Origin: Ignavibacteria bacterium
GTDB taxonomy: Bacteria; Bacteroidota; Ignavibacteria; Kapaibacteriales; Kapaibacteriaceae
NCBI GenBank assembly: GCA_947495975.1
Contig: CANMBE010000010.1
Location: 33,730 to 97,729 of the forward strand
DNA length: 64,000 nt
Direction: 5' to 3'
Shown: positions 1-7,876 of the stretch, in pieces
Layout: every line of letters begins with the position of its first letter
How positions within the stretch are numbered: position 1 is the first letter of the stretch
The notes under the pieces: generated by a model
Told to the model about the DNA's origin: nothing
Seen by the model: only the letters and a program-made list of their open reading frames with translations
The model's database searches: none
Made by a program: the position numbers and the translations under genes

Positions 1-238
1 GAATGCGGGCGGCCTTCTTGATGTAGTTCGTCATTTGACGTTCGTGGAGATTATACTGAAGACGCAGGCGTTGCTTTTCCATAAGCTGCTTTGCATAATC
101 AGAAAGTTTAGCGCGCTTTTTCGATGCGCCGTGCTGGCCCGGAGGGGCTGGCTTACGGTCCATGTACTTGCGTGCTTTTGGGGTCATGGCAAATCCCACT
201 TTGCGGGAAAGCCTAACCTTTGGGCCGTTATACAACAT
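1..238 (-). CDS. rpsD: 30S ribosomal protein S4 (partial, N-terminal part)
   Basis: The reverse strand reads MLYNGPKVRLSRKVGFAMTP and continues through PPGQHG and KLSDYAKQL, the hallmark N-terminal region of ribosomal protein S4, which binds 16S rRNA early in small-subunit assembly. The protein is cut by the window edge after about 79 residues. I chose the ATG at 238 because a GAGG Shine-Dalgarno sits 7 bases upstream; a later in-frame ATG at 187 would lose the conserved GPKVRLSR segment. This version lacks the N-terminal zinc-binding cysteines of some S4 proteins. It has its own promoter box and lies downstream of the queC operon on the same strand. S4 often represses its own operon, so the leader could be regulatory, but that is inference. 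Confidence 0.9.
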   Translation of the reverse strand, partial: MLYNGPKVRLSRKVGFAMTPKARKYMDRKPAPPGQHGASKKRAKLSDYAKQLMEKQRLRLQYNLHERQMTNYIKKAARI

Positions 239-277
239 TTGGTACCTCGCTCCCGATACATCGGGGCAATATTAGAG

Positions 278-318
278 GAAAAAATTAGCCCCCTATCTGG
301 GTATCACGGAAGGGGGCT
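278..318 (-). terminator. Intrinsic terminator of the rplM-queC operon, overlapping the rpsD promoter
   Basis: On the minus strand a perfect 8-bp stem (AGCCCCCT at 318-311 with AGGGGGCT at 294-287) is followed by AATTTTTT. This is a textbook rho-independent terminator downstream of queC. Its 5' arm directly abuts the TATCTTTGC box of the rpsD promoter, so termination and re-initiation are packed together. A second small hairpin (CCCGA/TCGGG, 251-265) lies in the rpsD leader just before the ribosome-binding site. The rest of 330-517 shows no gene or clear element. Confidence 0.65.
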
Positions 319-327
319 GCAAAGATA
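319..327 (-). promoter_or_regulatory. Promoter -7 box of rpsD (TATCTTTGC)
   Basis: TATCTTTGC on the minus strand matches the Bacteroidota sigma-70 -7 consensus TAnnTTTG, 80 bases ahead of the rpsD start. No clear TTTG -33 element is visible at 19-21 bases upstream. Confidence 0.55.
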
Positions 328-517
328 GCGAAATTTCTATAGGTCACGCGTTGGCAGGCTCTCGCGGAACCGAGGAGAATGTGACCTTTGGTCTAGATCC
401 TAAATGGATACTTGTGTTATCTCCACCTTTGCCCTTGGGTGAGGCTCATAAAGACCGTTTTCCCTAACTCATGAGTGGCTACCTGTACACGTGGCAATTC
501 TCAAACATCATAGGAAG

Positions 518-1204
518 TCACAGATATGTTGGCATCACAACATAATCGATCTTGTCTGTGACCTTTGCTTGATGAAATCCGCGAAGTCGCAGTGCACAGG
601 AATCACATGTTCCGCACGCGATGTCTGAGCCACGATAGCACGACCATGTAAGGTGTAACGGGGCTTCAAATAGTGCACCACTCTCTACAATTTCGCGCTT
701 TGAGAGGCTGATAAGGGGCGTTACAATGCGAATGTTGGTTCCCGTGTTCGTTCCGAGGTGTATCACGTCCTCAAAAGCTTTAAAAAATACTCCTCTACAA
801 TCAGGGTAACCGCTTGAGTCTTCCTCCACAGCGCCTATGTAGATGGCCTCTGCTGCGAGTACTTCTGCCCAGCTCGCAGCTATGGCAAGTATGTTGGCAT
901 TGCGGAACGGCACGTAGGACGTGGGCACCTCGGTTGCGTCTAGCCGCGCTTCATCAACATTGATGTTTCTATCTGTAAGGCTACTGCCACCTATTGCCGC
1001 CAGGTGGGAGATGTCTACTACCAGCCTTCGTTCAACACGATAATGGTCGCAAACGTCGGTAAAGGCTTGCAGTTCTCGCTCTTGGGTGCGCTGGCCGTAA
1101 TTCACGTGCAATGCCGCTACGTCAAATCCATCTCGTAGGGCATGTGCCAGAGTTACGCAGCTGTCCATTCCTCCTGAAAGGAGTACAACTGCCCGTGGCG
1201 TCAT
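518..1204 (-). CDS. queC: 7-cyano-7-deazaguanine (preQ0) synthase QueC
   Basis: QueC is the ATP-dependent ligase that turns 7-carboxy-7-deazaguanine and ammonia into preQ0, a precursor of queuosine in tRNA. The 228-residue protein opens with the PP-loop motif LLSGGMDSC (residues 8-16) and ends with the zinc-binding cysteine cluster SCYRGSDIACGTCDSC (about 189-204); both are diagnostic. Its ATG overlaps the stop of the upstream thioredoxin-like gene (ATGA), so the two are translationally coupled. It is the last gene of the long translation operon. No other queuosine gene (queD, queE, queF) is seen in the window. Confidence 0.95.
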   Translation of the reverse strand: MTPRAVVLLSGGMDSCVTLAHALRDGFDVAALHVNYGQRTQERELQAFTDVCDHYRVERRLVVDISHLAAIGGSSLTDRNINVDEARLDATEVPTSYVPFRNANILAIAASWAEVLAAEAIYIGAVEEDSSGYPDCRGVFFKAFEDVIHLGTNTGTNIRIVTPLISLSKREIVESGALFEAPLHLTWSCYRGSDIACGTCDSCALRLRGFHQAKVTDKIDYVVMPTYL

Positions 1205-2376
1205 TTTGCGGCCTTGATTTTCACGAGGAGAGCTTCTGTTTCCTTTACGTCTGCGCCCTTTGCCTTGCCTAGTTCGATAGCTCTTTCTGCTGCTACACTT
1301 GCATCGTCGTAGCGTCCACTCCTGAACAACAGCGCTGCGTAGGTATCAACAAAAGCCCAATCCACGTTGGGATCTCGCGTAACGGTTCCCATTGCCCAGG
1401 TAGCATTCTCAATGGCTGACGTATCGGAACTCTTTTCATAGATGTTCCAAGAAAACTCATTGATGTCATTGACATATTCCGCATAATTCGCTTTCTCTGA
1501 CATGCGCCGAACTACGCCCCCTACCCCTGCCCAGTCGCTAAGACGCTGATTGTACATCGCAGCGTATCGCAGCCGTAGGTGCTCCGCTTCGGCTGGAGAG
1601 CTCGTGTTGGCAATGGATGCAGCCTTGTCCAACATCGCTAGGTCTTTTGCAGCTACCGCACGCGCAAAATATTTCTGTGAAATGCGGTCATGGAGAAGCC
1701 CCGTTTCATCACCATAGCGCGATGCAAACTCGGATTCGTTTGCCAGTGCCCATTGGTCCCACTTCTCACCTAAATCATAACGGAGCATAACGCTCCAAGC
1801 AACTTCATCGAATCGTTCTTTTTCGGGAACAGAGGCAAACCATGAGCGGACAACAGATGTATCTGGACTCTTTCTTTGCGATCCCTTCACAAAAGATGGG
1901 CGGTGCCATTCCGGCCACGGCAGCTTGAGATCCCTGGTTATCCCTGGTGCGTTGATACGCTTAGTTGGGTCCTTCATATCGGCAAGAGTTACGAGCCACG
2001 CTTCTGGCGGTTGATACCCAGTCACTCTATACGTTGGCAAACCATCGGGTGTGAAGACTAAGAACATCGGGAAGCCGGCGATGCGGTATTTCATCGCAAC
2101 ATCGATGCCTTCACCAGTTTCCATTTCCATCTTTACGCACACAAATGAAGCGTTCATCACTTCGGCAACCTTTGCGTTGCTGAACGTTTCGCGATCCATT
2201 ACCTTACACCATCCACACCAATCGGTATAGGCATCCAGAAAGATTGGCTTTCCCGATGCTTTTGCCAATTCGAGTGCCTCACTCCACAACGTGATCTTTG
2301 TGAACTTCACTACGTTGGCAGAACTCACTGAGATTACTGAAATGATTGCAAGGGCAAGCGCGATGACTGTGCTCAT
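1201..2376 (-). CDS. Periplasmic thioredoxin-fold protein with C-terminal helical/TPR region
   Basis: The N-terminus has a signal peptide (residues 1-20, hydrophobic, ending SVSSA). It is followed by a thioredoxin fold with the active site DWCGWCK at about residues 52-58 and the cis-proline segment AGFPMFLVF near 100-108, of the thioredoxin_7/DUF255-like type used in periplasmic thiol-disulfide exchange. Residues 190-391 are alanine-rich and helical with TPR-like units, as in Bacteroidota 'thioredoxin family' proteins. The gene sits 1 base after frr and overlaps queC by 4 bases, so it is co-transcribed with translation genes; why is not evident. The substrate is unknown. Confidence 0.8.
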   Translation of the reverse strand: MSTVIALALAIISVISVSSANVVKFTKITLWSEALELAKASGKPIFLDAYTDWCGWCKVMDRETFSNAKVAEVMNASFVCVKMEMETGEGIDVAMKYRIAGFPMFLVFTPDGLPTYRVTGYQPPEAWLVTLADMKDPTKRINAPGITRDLKLPWPEWHRPSFVKGSQRKSPDTSVVRSWFASVPEKERFDEVAWSVMLRYDLGEKWDQWALANESEFASRYGDETGLLHDRISQKYFARAVAAKDLAMLDKAASIANTSSPAEAEHLRLRYAAMYNQRLSDWAGVGGVVRRMSEKANYAEYVNDINEFSWNIYEKSSDTSAIENATWAMGTVTRDPNVDWAFVDTYAALLFRSGRYDDASVAAERAIELGKAKGADVKETEALLVKIKAAK

Positions 2377-2377
2377 G

Positions 2378-2938
2378 CTAGTCTTCCATTATTTCTTTTT
2401 CTTTGGCCGAAAGCACGGTGTCTATCTCTTTGATGTACTTATCGGTATTCTTCTGGATGTCTTCTTCGCCACGTTTGCGATCATCTTCGCTATAATGCTC
2501 TTTCTTCTCTGCAACTTTTAGCTCTTCGTTTGCATCGCGACGAATATTTCGCACGGCTAACTTGCCTTCTTCGGCCATCTTTTTGCATTGTTTCACGATG
2601 TCTTTGCGACGTTCCTCGGTAAGGGGCGGCACAGAGATTCGTATGATCTGACCATCATTCTGTGGTGTGATACCAAGATTTGCTGCAAGAATTGCCTTCT
2701 CAATGGATGACAGTGCAGTGCGGTCCCACGGCTGAATAACGATGGATCGTGCATCAGGCACGGAAACACTTCCAACCTGAGCAAGTGGCGTTGGCTCTCC
2801 GTAGTACTCAACTCTAATGGCATCAAGAAGCGAGGCAGATGCACGGCCAGTGCGTGCCTTCGACAGCAGTTGTTGCACATGCTCAACTGCCTTTTGCATG
2901 TGCTCGGCGGCATCGTCCACGATGTTCTTAACGGGCAT
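2378..2938 (-). CDS. frr: Ribosome recycling factor
   Basis: This cytoplasmic factor, with EF-G, splits post-termination ribosomes. The 186-residue length is standard. Recognisable segments are the N-terminal three-helix bundle part (HVQQLLSKARTGRAS, where the conserved R-T-G-R-A is seen), DARSIVIQPWD in domain II, and the C-terminal helix with IRRDANEELK and YIKEIDTVLSAKEKEIM. A GGAG Shine-Dalgarno lies inside the pyrH stop region, giving tight coupling with pyrH. The order pyrH-frr after rpsB-tsf is the classic bacterial arrangement. Confidence 0.97.
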   Translation of the reverse strand: MPVKNIVDDAAEHMQKAVEHVQQLLSKARTGRASASLLDAIRVEYYGEPTPLAQVGSVSVPDARSIVIQPWDRTALSSIEKAILAANLGITPQNDGQIIRISVPPLTEERRKDIVKQCKKMAEEGKLAVRNIRRDANEELKVAEKKEHYSEDDRKRGEEDIQKNTDKYIKEIDTVLSAKEKEIMED

Positions 2939-2941
2939 ATA

Positions 2942-3655
2942 TCACTCCTTCACAATCGTTGCAACTGGTTCGCCAAGAAGAAGACGTCGCAGGTTGCCAC
3001 GCTCATTCATGTTAAAGACAAGGATAGGCTTGTTGTTTTCTTGAGCCATCGTAATAGCGGTCATATCCATCACGCGGAGGTTGCGGTCAAGAGTCTCCTT
3101 ATACGAGATGGTATCGAATCTCTTAGCGTCGCTATATTTTTCTGGGTCCTTATCGTACACGCCGTCTACACGTGTGCCCTTAATCACAACATCGGCTTCA
3201 ATTTCAACAGCGCGTAATACTGCAGCAGTATCTGTTGTGAAGTATGGGTTGCCAGTGCCCGCACCAAAGACAACAACACGCCCCTTTTCGAGATGTCGCA
3301 TTGCACGCCGGCGAATAAACGCCTCTGCAATCTGCTCCATTCGAATGGCAGTTTGGAGTCGGGTAGGTACGCCAAGAGACTCCAATGCATTCTGAAATGC
3401 AAGACAGTTAATGACGGTAGCCAACATGCCCATGTGGTCTCCGGACACCTTGTCGATGCCCATGCTTTCGGCCTGCATGCCACGATAAATATTCCCGCCG
3501 CCAAAGACGATGCCCATCTCTACACCGAGATCATGGGCTTCTTTGACGTCTTGAGCAAATGCGCCGAGGGCTACAGCATCGATGCCATATTTCTGCTCGC
3601 CCATGAGCGATTCGCCGCTGAGTTTGAGCAGGATGCGCTTGTAGAGCGGAGCCAT
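2942..3655 (-). CDS. pyrH: UMP kinase
   Basis: This enzyme phosphorylates UMP to UDP with ATP in pyrimidine synthesis. It belongs to the amino-acid-kinase fold and is a hexamer in known cases. The 237-residue protein shows [14 protein letters not shown] at the N-terminus, the glycine-rich [12 protein letters not shown] (about 48-59), the [15 protein letters not shown] nucleotide/acceptor loop (about 131-145) and [11 protein letters not shown] (about 163-173), all diagnostic. AGAGG precedes the ATG. It sits between tsf and frr. Confidence 0.97.
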   Translation of the reverse strand: MAPLYKRILLKLSGESLMGEQKYGIDAVALGAFAQDVKEAHDLGVEMGIVFGGGNIYRGMQAESMGIDKVSGDHMGMLATVINCLAFQNALESLGVPTRLQTAIRMEQIAEAFIRRRAMRHLEKGRVVVFGAGTGNPYFTTDTAAVLRAVEIEADVVIKGTRVDGVYDKDPEKYSDAKRFDTISYKETLDRNLRVMDMTAITMAQENNKPILVFNMNERGNLRRLLLGEPVATIVKE

Positions 3656-3685
3656 GGCTACCTCTCGATGGTTTTTTGGAACAGG

Positions 3686-4540
3686 TTAAATCTTATCGCC
3701 AAGATTGTATCGCACGAAGGTAACAACCTTCACATCAATACCGAGGATCTTACCGATCTCTGCAACGATATCTGAGACCTTTTTACTAGGATCTTTTACA
3801 AATGTCTGCTCGATGAGCACTTGCTCTTCATAGAATTTGCCAAGTCTGCCCTGAGCGATACGCTCTGCGATGTCTTCCTTCTTGCCTTCTTCGAGTGCTT
3901 GTTGCTTGTAGAGCTCAAGTTCTTTTGCAAGAACTTCTTGGTTCACTTTAGAACGGTCAACAAACATCGGCTGCATAGCCGCTACTTGCATTGCAACATC
4001 TCTGGCAAGGGGCTTTGTAGCCTCATTTGTTGAGGCACCATCAAATTCTACGAGCACGCCGAGACGCGAGCCAGCGTGTGTGTATTCCATCACGTGACCG
4101 TCCGTTGAAATACGCTCGTAACGACGCAGTCCAATCTTCTCGCTGAACTTCGAAAGGATCTCGTCGCGAAGATTGCCAAGCGTTTTACCGTTGACTTCAG
4201 TATTCCAAAGCTGTTCTTCGTTTGAAATTGGCTGAGCAAGAATTGCGTCGCTGATTGCAGTTGCAAATGCAATGAATTCATCATTACGCGCAACAAAGTC
4301 TGTTTCACAGTTCACTTCAACAATAACGGCAGTCTTGCCGTCGGTAGAAGTCTTTGCAATAACAATACCTTCATTGGCATCACGGTCAGAGCGCTTTGCA
4401 ACAGATGCTGCACCACGCTTACGTAGCCAATCAACCGCGAGCTGCATATCGCCAGAAGCCTCTTCGAGAGCCTTCTTACAGTCTGCCATCCCAGCACCGG
4501 TCTTCTCGCGAAGTTCTTTAACAGTTTGTGCGGTGATCAT
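3686..4540 (-). CDS. tsf: Elongation factor Ts
   Basis: EF-Ts is the guanine-nucleotide exchange factor for EF-Tu. The 284-residue protein starts with the UBA-like domain and signature VKELREKTGAGMADCKKALEE (residues 7-27). It then has the core motif VNCETDFVARNDEF (about 75-88) that contacts EF-Tu, and ends with a coiled-coil/C-terminal segment (KDPSKKVSDIVAEIGK). It follows rpsB with a 33-base gap, as in most bacteria. Confidence 0.97.
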   Translation of the reverse strand: MITAQTVKELREKTGAGMADCKKALEEASGDMQLAVDWLRKRGAASVAKRSDRDANEGIVIAKTSTDGKTAVIVEVNCETDFVARNDEFIAFATAISDAILAQPISNEEQLWNTEVNGKTLGNLRDEILSKFSEKIGLRRYERISTDGHVMEYTHAGSRLGVLVEFDGASTNEATKPLARDVAMQVAAMQPMFVDRSKVNQEVLAKELELYKQQALEEGKKEDIAERIAQGRLGKFYEEQVLIEQTFVKDPSKKVSDIVAEIGKILGIDVKVVTFVRYNLGDKI

Positions 4541-4573
4541 GATTCCAATTCCGTGTTTATCGTGTGGGTGTGA

Positions 4574-5389
4574 TTATTGCTCTGTGCCATCGGCCTTGCC
4601 TGTACCCTTGCGAGTGCGGAGCTGGCGGCGAACCTTAGCATCATCTGTTTCATTGTCCTTCATCGCAGCTTCGCCTGCTGATGAGAATTCCGCTGTCTTT
4701 GCGCGTGCAATTTCTCTGCCTTCGGCGATAGCATCGGCAATGACCTTTGTAATGAGGTCTACTGCTTTGATCGAATCATCATTTGCGGGAATCGGGAAAT
4801 CCGCTTCGCTTGGATCAGAGTTGGTATCAACAATTCCGATCACAGGGATTCCAAGAATGCGAGCTTCCTTGATTGCAAGGTGTTCCTTCTTGATGTCCAC
4901 AACAAAAAGAAGTCCAGGAATACGAGTCATGTCCTCAATACCACCGAACACTTTACGCAGACGGTCGCGCTCGCGACCGAGCATGAGACGCTCTTTCTTT
5001 GTGATCTTCTCAAACGTTCCGTCGATTTCCATCTTATCAATCGTGCCGAGGCGTTTGATAGACTTACGAATCGTAGAGAAGTTGGTAAGCATTCCACCCA
5101 ACCAACGCTCGCTTACGTAGTTTGAATGTGAGCGCCGTGCTTCAGATTCGACTGCGTTCTTGGCTTGATTCTTTGTTCCAACAAACAGAACACCACGCCC
5201 AAGTGAAGCTACTTCAAGTGCCGCTTCGCGTGCAATCTCAATAAGTGTCTGTGTCTTGCGCAAGTCGATGATGTGAATCCCGTTACGCTCCATAAAAATG
5301 AAGGGGCGCATCTTTGGATTCCAACGGCGCGTTAGGTGTCCGAAGTGTGCTCCGGACTCAAGCAGAGCCTCAACGGTTACTGCTGGCAT
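4574..5389 (-). CDS. rpsB: 30S ribosomal protein S2
   Basis: The protein (271 residues) shows [51 protein letters not shown] and [10 protein letters not shown], the standard S2 signatures in order. I chose the ATG at 5389 ([10 protein letters not shown]) rather than the ATG four codons upstream, because GAGG lies 7 bases ahead of it. The C-terminal 30 residues are a charged tail ([18 protein letters not shown]). It is preceded by a 120-base leader with strong secondary structure. Confidence 0.97.
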   Translation of the reverse strand: MPAVTVEALLESGAHFGHLTRRWNPKMRPFIFMERNGIHIIDLRKTQTLIEIAREAALEVASLGRGVLFVGTKNQAKNAVESEARRSHSNYVSERWLGGMLTNFSTIRKSIKRLGTIDKMEIDGTFEKITKKERLMLGRERDRLRKVFGGIEDMTRIPGLLFVVDIKKEHLAIKEARILGIPVIGIVDTNSDPSEADFPIPANDDSIKAVDLITKVIADAIAEGREIARAKTAEFSSAGEAAMKDNETDDAKVRRQLRTRKGTGKADGTEQ

Positions 5390-5421
5390 AATAAACCTCA
5401 AATTGTAATGGATGGAACCTG

Positions 5422-5490
5422 TGTGTGGTTCGAACCTTCGGACCTAGCTGTAAGACCAGGCTCCACCGAAGGAATTCCCACACATGTGTG
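5422..5490 (-). ncRNA. Candidate structured leader RNA of rpsB
   Basis: In the rpsI-rpsB gap, the minus-strand RNA can form an outer 7-bp helix (TGTGTGG at 5484-5478 with CCACACA at 5428-5422). A small internal loop (GAATT / TTCGAA, partly pairable) follows, then a perfect 7-bp inner helix (CCTTCGG with CCGAAGG) capped by a 24-base apical region carrying CCTGG and AGG. The outer strand also belongs to the palindrome CACACATGTGTG, and the 3' side to GGTTCGAACC, offering alternative folds. No T-run follows, so translational rather than terminator control is more likely. Autoregulation by S2 is inferred from known rpsB leaders in other phyla. Confidence 0.5.
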
Positions 5491-5509
5491 TTTTGTTGAC
5501 TTCGACTTT

Positions 5510-5896
5510 TTATCGCTTGGAGAACTGGAAGCGCTTACGGGCCTTCTTCTGACCGTACTTCTTGCGCTCAACCATACGTGGGTCACGCGTTAGTACACCG
5601 GCCGGACGCAGTGCCGCACGAAGCTCTTCGTTATAGATCACTAAGGCACGTGCAACGCCGAGACGGACAGCACCAGATTGACCACTCTTACCACCACCGC
5701 GCACCGTTACAAACACGTCAAATTGCGCGTCTGTCTTCGTTAGCTCAAGCGGAAGCAGAGCGTCGCGACGATAGTGTTCTACTGTGAAATATTCTTGGAT
5801 TGGTTGGCGATTCACAAGCACGTTGCCCGTTCCGCTCATGAGGCGAACTTGTGCAACACTTGTCTTGCGGCGGCCAGTTCCTGCATACGTCTTCAT
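5510..5896 (-). CDS. rpsI: 30S ribosomal protein S9
   Basis: The 128-residue protein starts [19 protein letters not shown] and ends with the conserved basic tail [22 protein letters not shown], whose terminal SKR reaches the P-site tRNA in known ribosomes. The [21 protein letters not shown] core is also present. The start at 5896 is set by homology; the open frame extends 30 codons upstream but that part overlaps rplM and is unlike S9. It is 13 bases downstream of rplM, the usual pair. Confidence 0.96.
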   Translation of the reverse strand: MKTYAGTGRRKTSVAQVRLMSGTGNVLVNRQPIQEYFTVEHYRRDALLPLELTKTDAQFDVFVTVRGGGKSGQSGAVRLGVARALVIYNEELRAALRPAGVLTRDPRMVERKKYGQKKARKRFQFSKR

Positions 5897-5909
5897 TTTG
5901 TCTCCGTTA

Positions 5910-6377
5910 TCACTTCGTTCCGAGGTGCAAATACGGCAACTCGTATGGTTTTGGCTGCTGTGCCGAGTGAGGATGCTCTCCACCACTATACACCTTCAGC
6001 TTTTTGATGATGCTGCGTCCAAGGCTATTCTTTGGAAGCATACCCTTTACTGCAAGCTCCATCACTTCTTCTGGCTTTGTCTGCATCAGCTTCGTGAATG
6101 AACGCATACGGCCACCACCCGGATACCCCGTGTTGTGGAAATATTCTTTTTGTTCTGCGCGCTTGCCTTCCATTACCACTTTGTCTGCATTGATGACAAC
6201 AACAAAGTCGCCACAATCTACATGGGGTGTAAAAAATGGCTTATGCTTGCCGCGAAGTACTGTAGCGAGTTGCGTAGCAAGACGGCCAACGGTCATTCCT
6301 GCTGCGTCTACTACCCACCATTCGCGCACTACGTCTTGGTCGCGTATCGATTTCGTGATCTTACCGTGCTGATTCAT
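5910..6377 (-). CDS. rplM: 50S ribosomal protein L13
   Basis: The 155-residue protein contains the L13 signatures [41 protein letters not shown] and [14 protein letters not shown] chose the second of two close ATGs (6377) because the Shine-Dalgarno GGGGA is 7 bases from it and would abut the first ATG at 6383. It is the first gene of the operon running to queC. The GGGG of the ribosome-binding site pairs with CCCC just upstream (6385-6396). Confidence 0.96.
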   Translation of the reverse strand: MNQHGKITKSIRDQDVVREWWVVDAAGMTVGRLATQLATVLRGKHKPFFTPHVDCGDFVVVINADKVVMEGKRAEQKEYFHNTGYPGGGRMRSFTKLMQTKPEEVMELAVKGMLPKNSLGRSIIKKLKVYSGGEHPHSAQQPKPYELPYLHLGTK

Positions 6378-6427
6378 GGTCATTCCCCGAAAGGGGCTCC
6401 TGCGTCACATTGGATTTGTTAGAGCTT

Positions 6428-6460
6428 GCAAACATACGGGAGCTGGGGGTTTTAGCCAAA
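6428..6460 (-). promoter_or_regulatory. Promoter of the rplM-rpsI-rpsB-tsf-pyrH-frr-queC operon
   Basis: The minus strand reads TTTG (6460-6457), 20 bases, then TATGTTTGC (6436-6428). This fits the Bacteroidota TTTG-N19/20-TAnnTTTG promoter closely. The leader to the rplM ATG is about 45 bases. Confidence 0.7.
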
Positions 6461-6479
6461 TAATTGGCGGAATTCCTGC

Positions 6480-7673
6480 TTATCCGCTAAAAAGAACGCT
6501 TGTGAAGCTCACGGCACTCTCGGTTTCGGCCTCGTCCCACACGTCATATGCAACAATTGTCCCCTTTTGCGGCCGCAATGCCGTAAGTGCAAGCACAGTA
6601 GGGGCATGGCCACAAATGCGATATGCATAGTCAGTTGCAAGGATCTCTGCATGATATGCCTCCGGCGAAGCTACGCGAAGTTGCTCTAGAAGGCGCTCAT
6701 CAGCCCCCTTCACGTTATCGATGAGATTGCTCGCGGGCACATCGTCTCCAAATTTTTTGCCTACATGCGCCAAATCCCCACTGATCAGCCATAATGCCTT
6801 GCGGCCGGACTCTGCGACGATATGCCGTAAAACCTCTGCCGCCTTCTGTAGTGCGTCAGGCTCAAGAGCAGCCATGGTCACCAATAGCGGGACGATGGTG
6901 AAGTGTTTGTCCTGCCAAAGATGCTGGAGGCCCACAACGTGTAATTCCAGCGAATGTTCGGGTTTGTGGGCCACATCGGTTGATGCCACACCAGGAAGTT
7001 GGGCTTTCAACGCTCTCACAATTTCAACGTCGGTTTGTACGGTTCCAAGTGGTGTTGTGAAGCTCTTTTCGGTCAAAATGAATGCATCATCAGACCAATA
7101 ATGAGACGTACCAATCATGATCACAAGGTCTGCTTTGTGATGTGCTATGGGGGCAAAACCTGGACTATATACGCTGGGCGCTACGCGGAAATCGATGTGC
7201 GGTAGCAGAACTGCCGTTACGTCTGCCTCGTGAACATCATGCTCAGCTGCATCACCTGCGGGAAGTATCCCCATTTCATCGGCAAGAAACGCAGTTAGCT
7301 CAACTGGGTCTTCCGGATAGGTACCACCGGCGCAAATTGGCGGTCTATCAGAGAGCGCACCCCATGCAGCAAGAGCGTCTGCTCGTCTTGCCTCAAATGC
7401 AGGTGATTCAAAGAATCCCATCTCATCCATTTGTTGCAGAAAGAGAGAGAGGCGCATCATCGCTGGTCCATCGGGTTCTTCACTTGCAGCATGCGCAAGC
7501 AAACTCATTGTTGTTTCGCCATCGCATGATTGCAAAACATCAAGCATGTCTGCATGCACCATAATTGGACCATCGGCAAAACCGAATGGATCATGCAAAA
7601 CCAAATAACTTTCTCCGTCCTCTTGATGCACGGATATCTGCACGTCGGCGCGAAACAGTGGCAAGGTTTGCAC
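6480..7673 (-). CDS. MEMO1-family protein (AmmeMemoRadiSam protein B type) with N-terminal extension
   Basis: Residues from about 140 on form the MEMO fold, related to class III extradiol dioxygenases: the AGGTYPEDP entry segment, LLPHIDF, IMIGTSHY, KPEHSLELHVVGLQHL and ISGDLAHVGKKFGDD, with metal-site-like histidines. The first ~130 residues (DGESYLVLHDPFGFADG...) resemble the PqqD-like N-terminal domain found in many longer MEMO proteins. The start is uncertain: GTG at 7673 has GGGA 7 bases upstream, GTG at 7679 would overlap the upstream stop. It is the last gene of a six-gene operon. The AMMECR1 and radical-SAM partners that name the system are not in the window, and the substrate is unknown. 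Confidence 0.8.
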   Translation of the reverse strand: MQTLPLFRADVQISVHQEDGESYLVLHDPFGFADGPIMVHADMLDVLQSCDGETTMSLLAHAASEEPDGPAMMRLSLFLQQMDEMGFFESPAFEARRADALAAWGALSDRPPICAGGTYPEDPVELTAFLADEMGILPAGDAAEHDVHEADVTAVLLPHIDFRVAPSVYSPGFAPIAHHKADLVIMIGTSHYWSDDAFILTEKSFTTPLGTVQTDVEIVRALKAQLPGVASTDVAHKPEHSLELHVVGLQHLWQDKHFTIVPLLVTMAALEPDALQKAAEVLRHIVAESGRKALWLISGDLAHVGKKFGDDVPASNLIDNVKGADERLLEQLRVASPEAYHAEILATDYAYRICGHAPTVLALTALRPQKGTIVAYDVWDEAETESAVSFTSVLFSG

Positions 7674-7675
7674 GG

Positions 7676-7876
7676 TCACTTCCCGCTGATCTTCTTCTGA
7701 AGTGTCATTACAACCCATACCCCTGCACCACCACTTATAAGGAAGAGGCCGCCAGCAAGTGTATAGAGCCACTCACCGGTAACAATGGCCGAGGCAATTG
7801 CGAGTACAAAACAGAGAAAAGATGATCCAAGTATGACCACTAAAGATGATCCAAGCGAATTGCTTTTCTTCTTCAT
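7676..7876 (-). CDS. Small two-helix membrane protein (AtpZ-like architecture)
   Basis: A 66-residue protein with two predicted membrane helices (about 10-32 and 36-58), a basic start MKKKS and basic end QKKISGK. The ATG overlaps the stop of the carbonic anhydrase-like gene (ATGA), which supports it being expressed. The glycine-rich second helix (GGLFLISGGAGVWVV) resembles small AtpZ/AtpI-type proteins, but I see no decisive motif and no ATP synthase genes nearby. Function unknown. Confidence 0.6.
   Translation of the reverse strand: MKKKSNSLGSSLVVILGSSFLCFVLAIASAIVTGEWLYTLAGGLFLISGGAGVWVVMTLQKKISGK

Noticed and set aside
35..328. 97-codon open frame on the plus strand at the left edge
   Set aside because: It is antisense to rpsD, whose reverse-strand translation matches ribosomal protein S4 clearly.
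5401..5445. T-arm-like GGTTCGAACC in the rpsB leader suggesting a tRNA
   Set aside because: No acceptor, D-arm or anticodon stem can be built around it; the bases fit a leader hairpin better.
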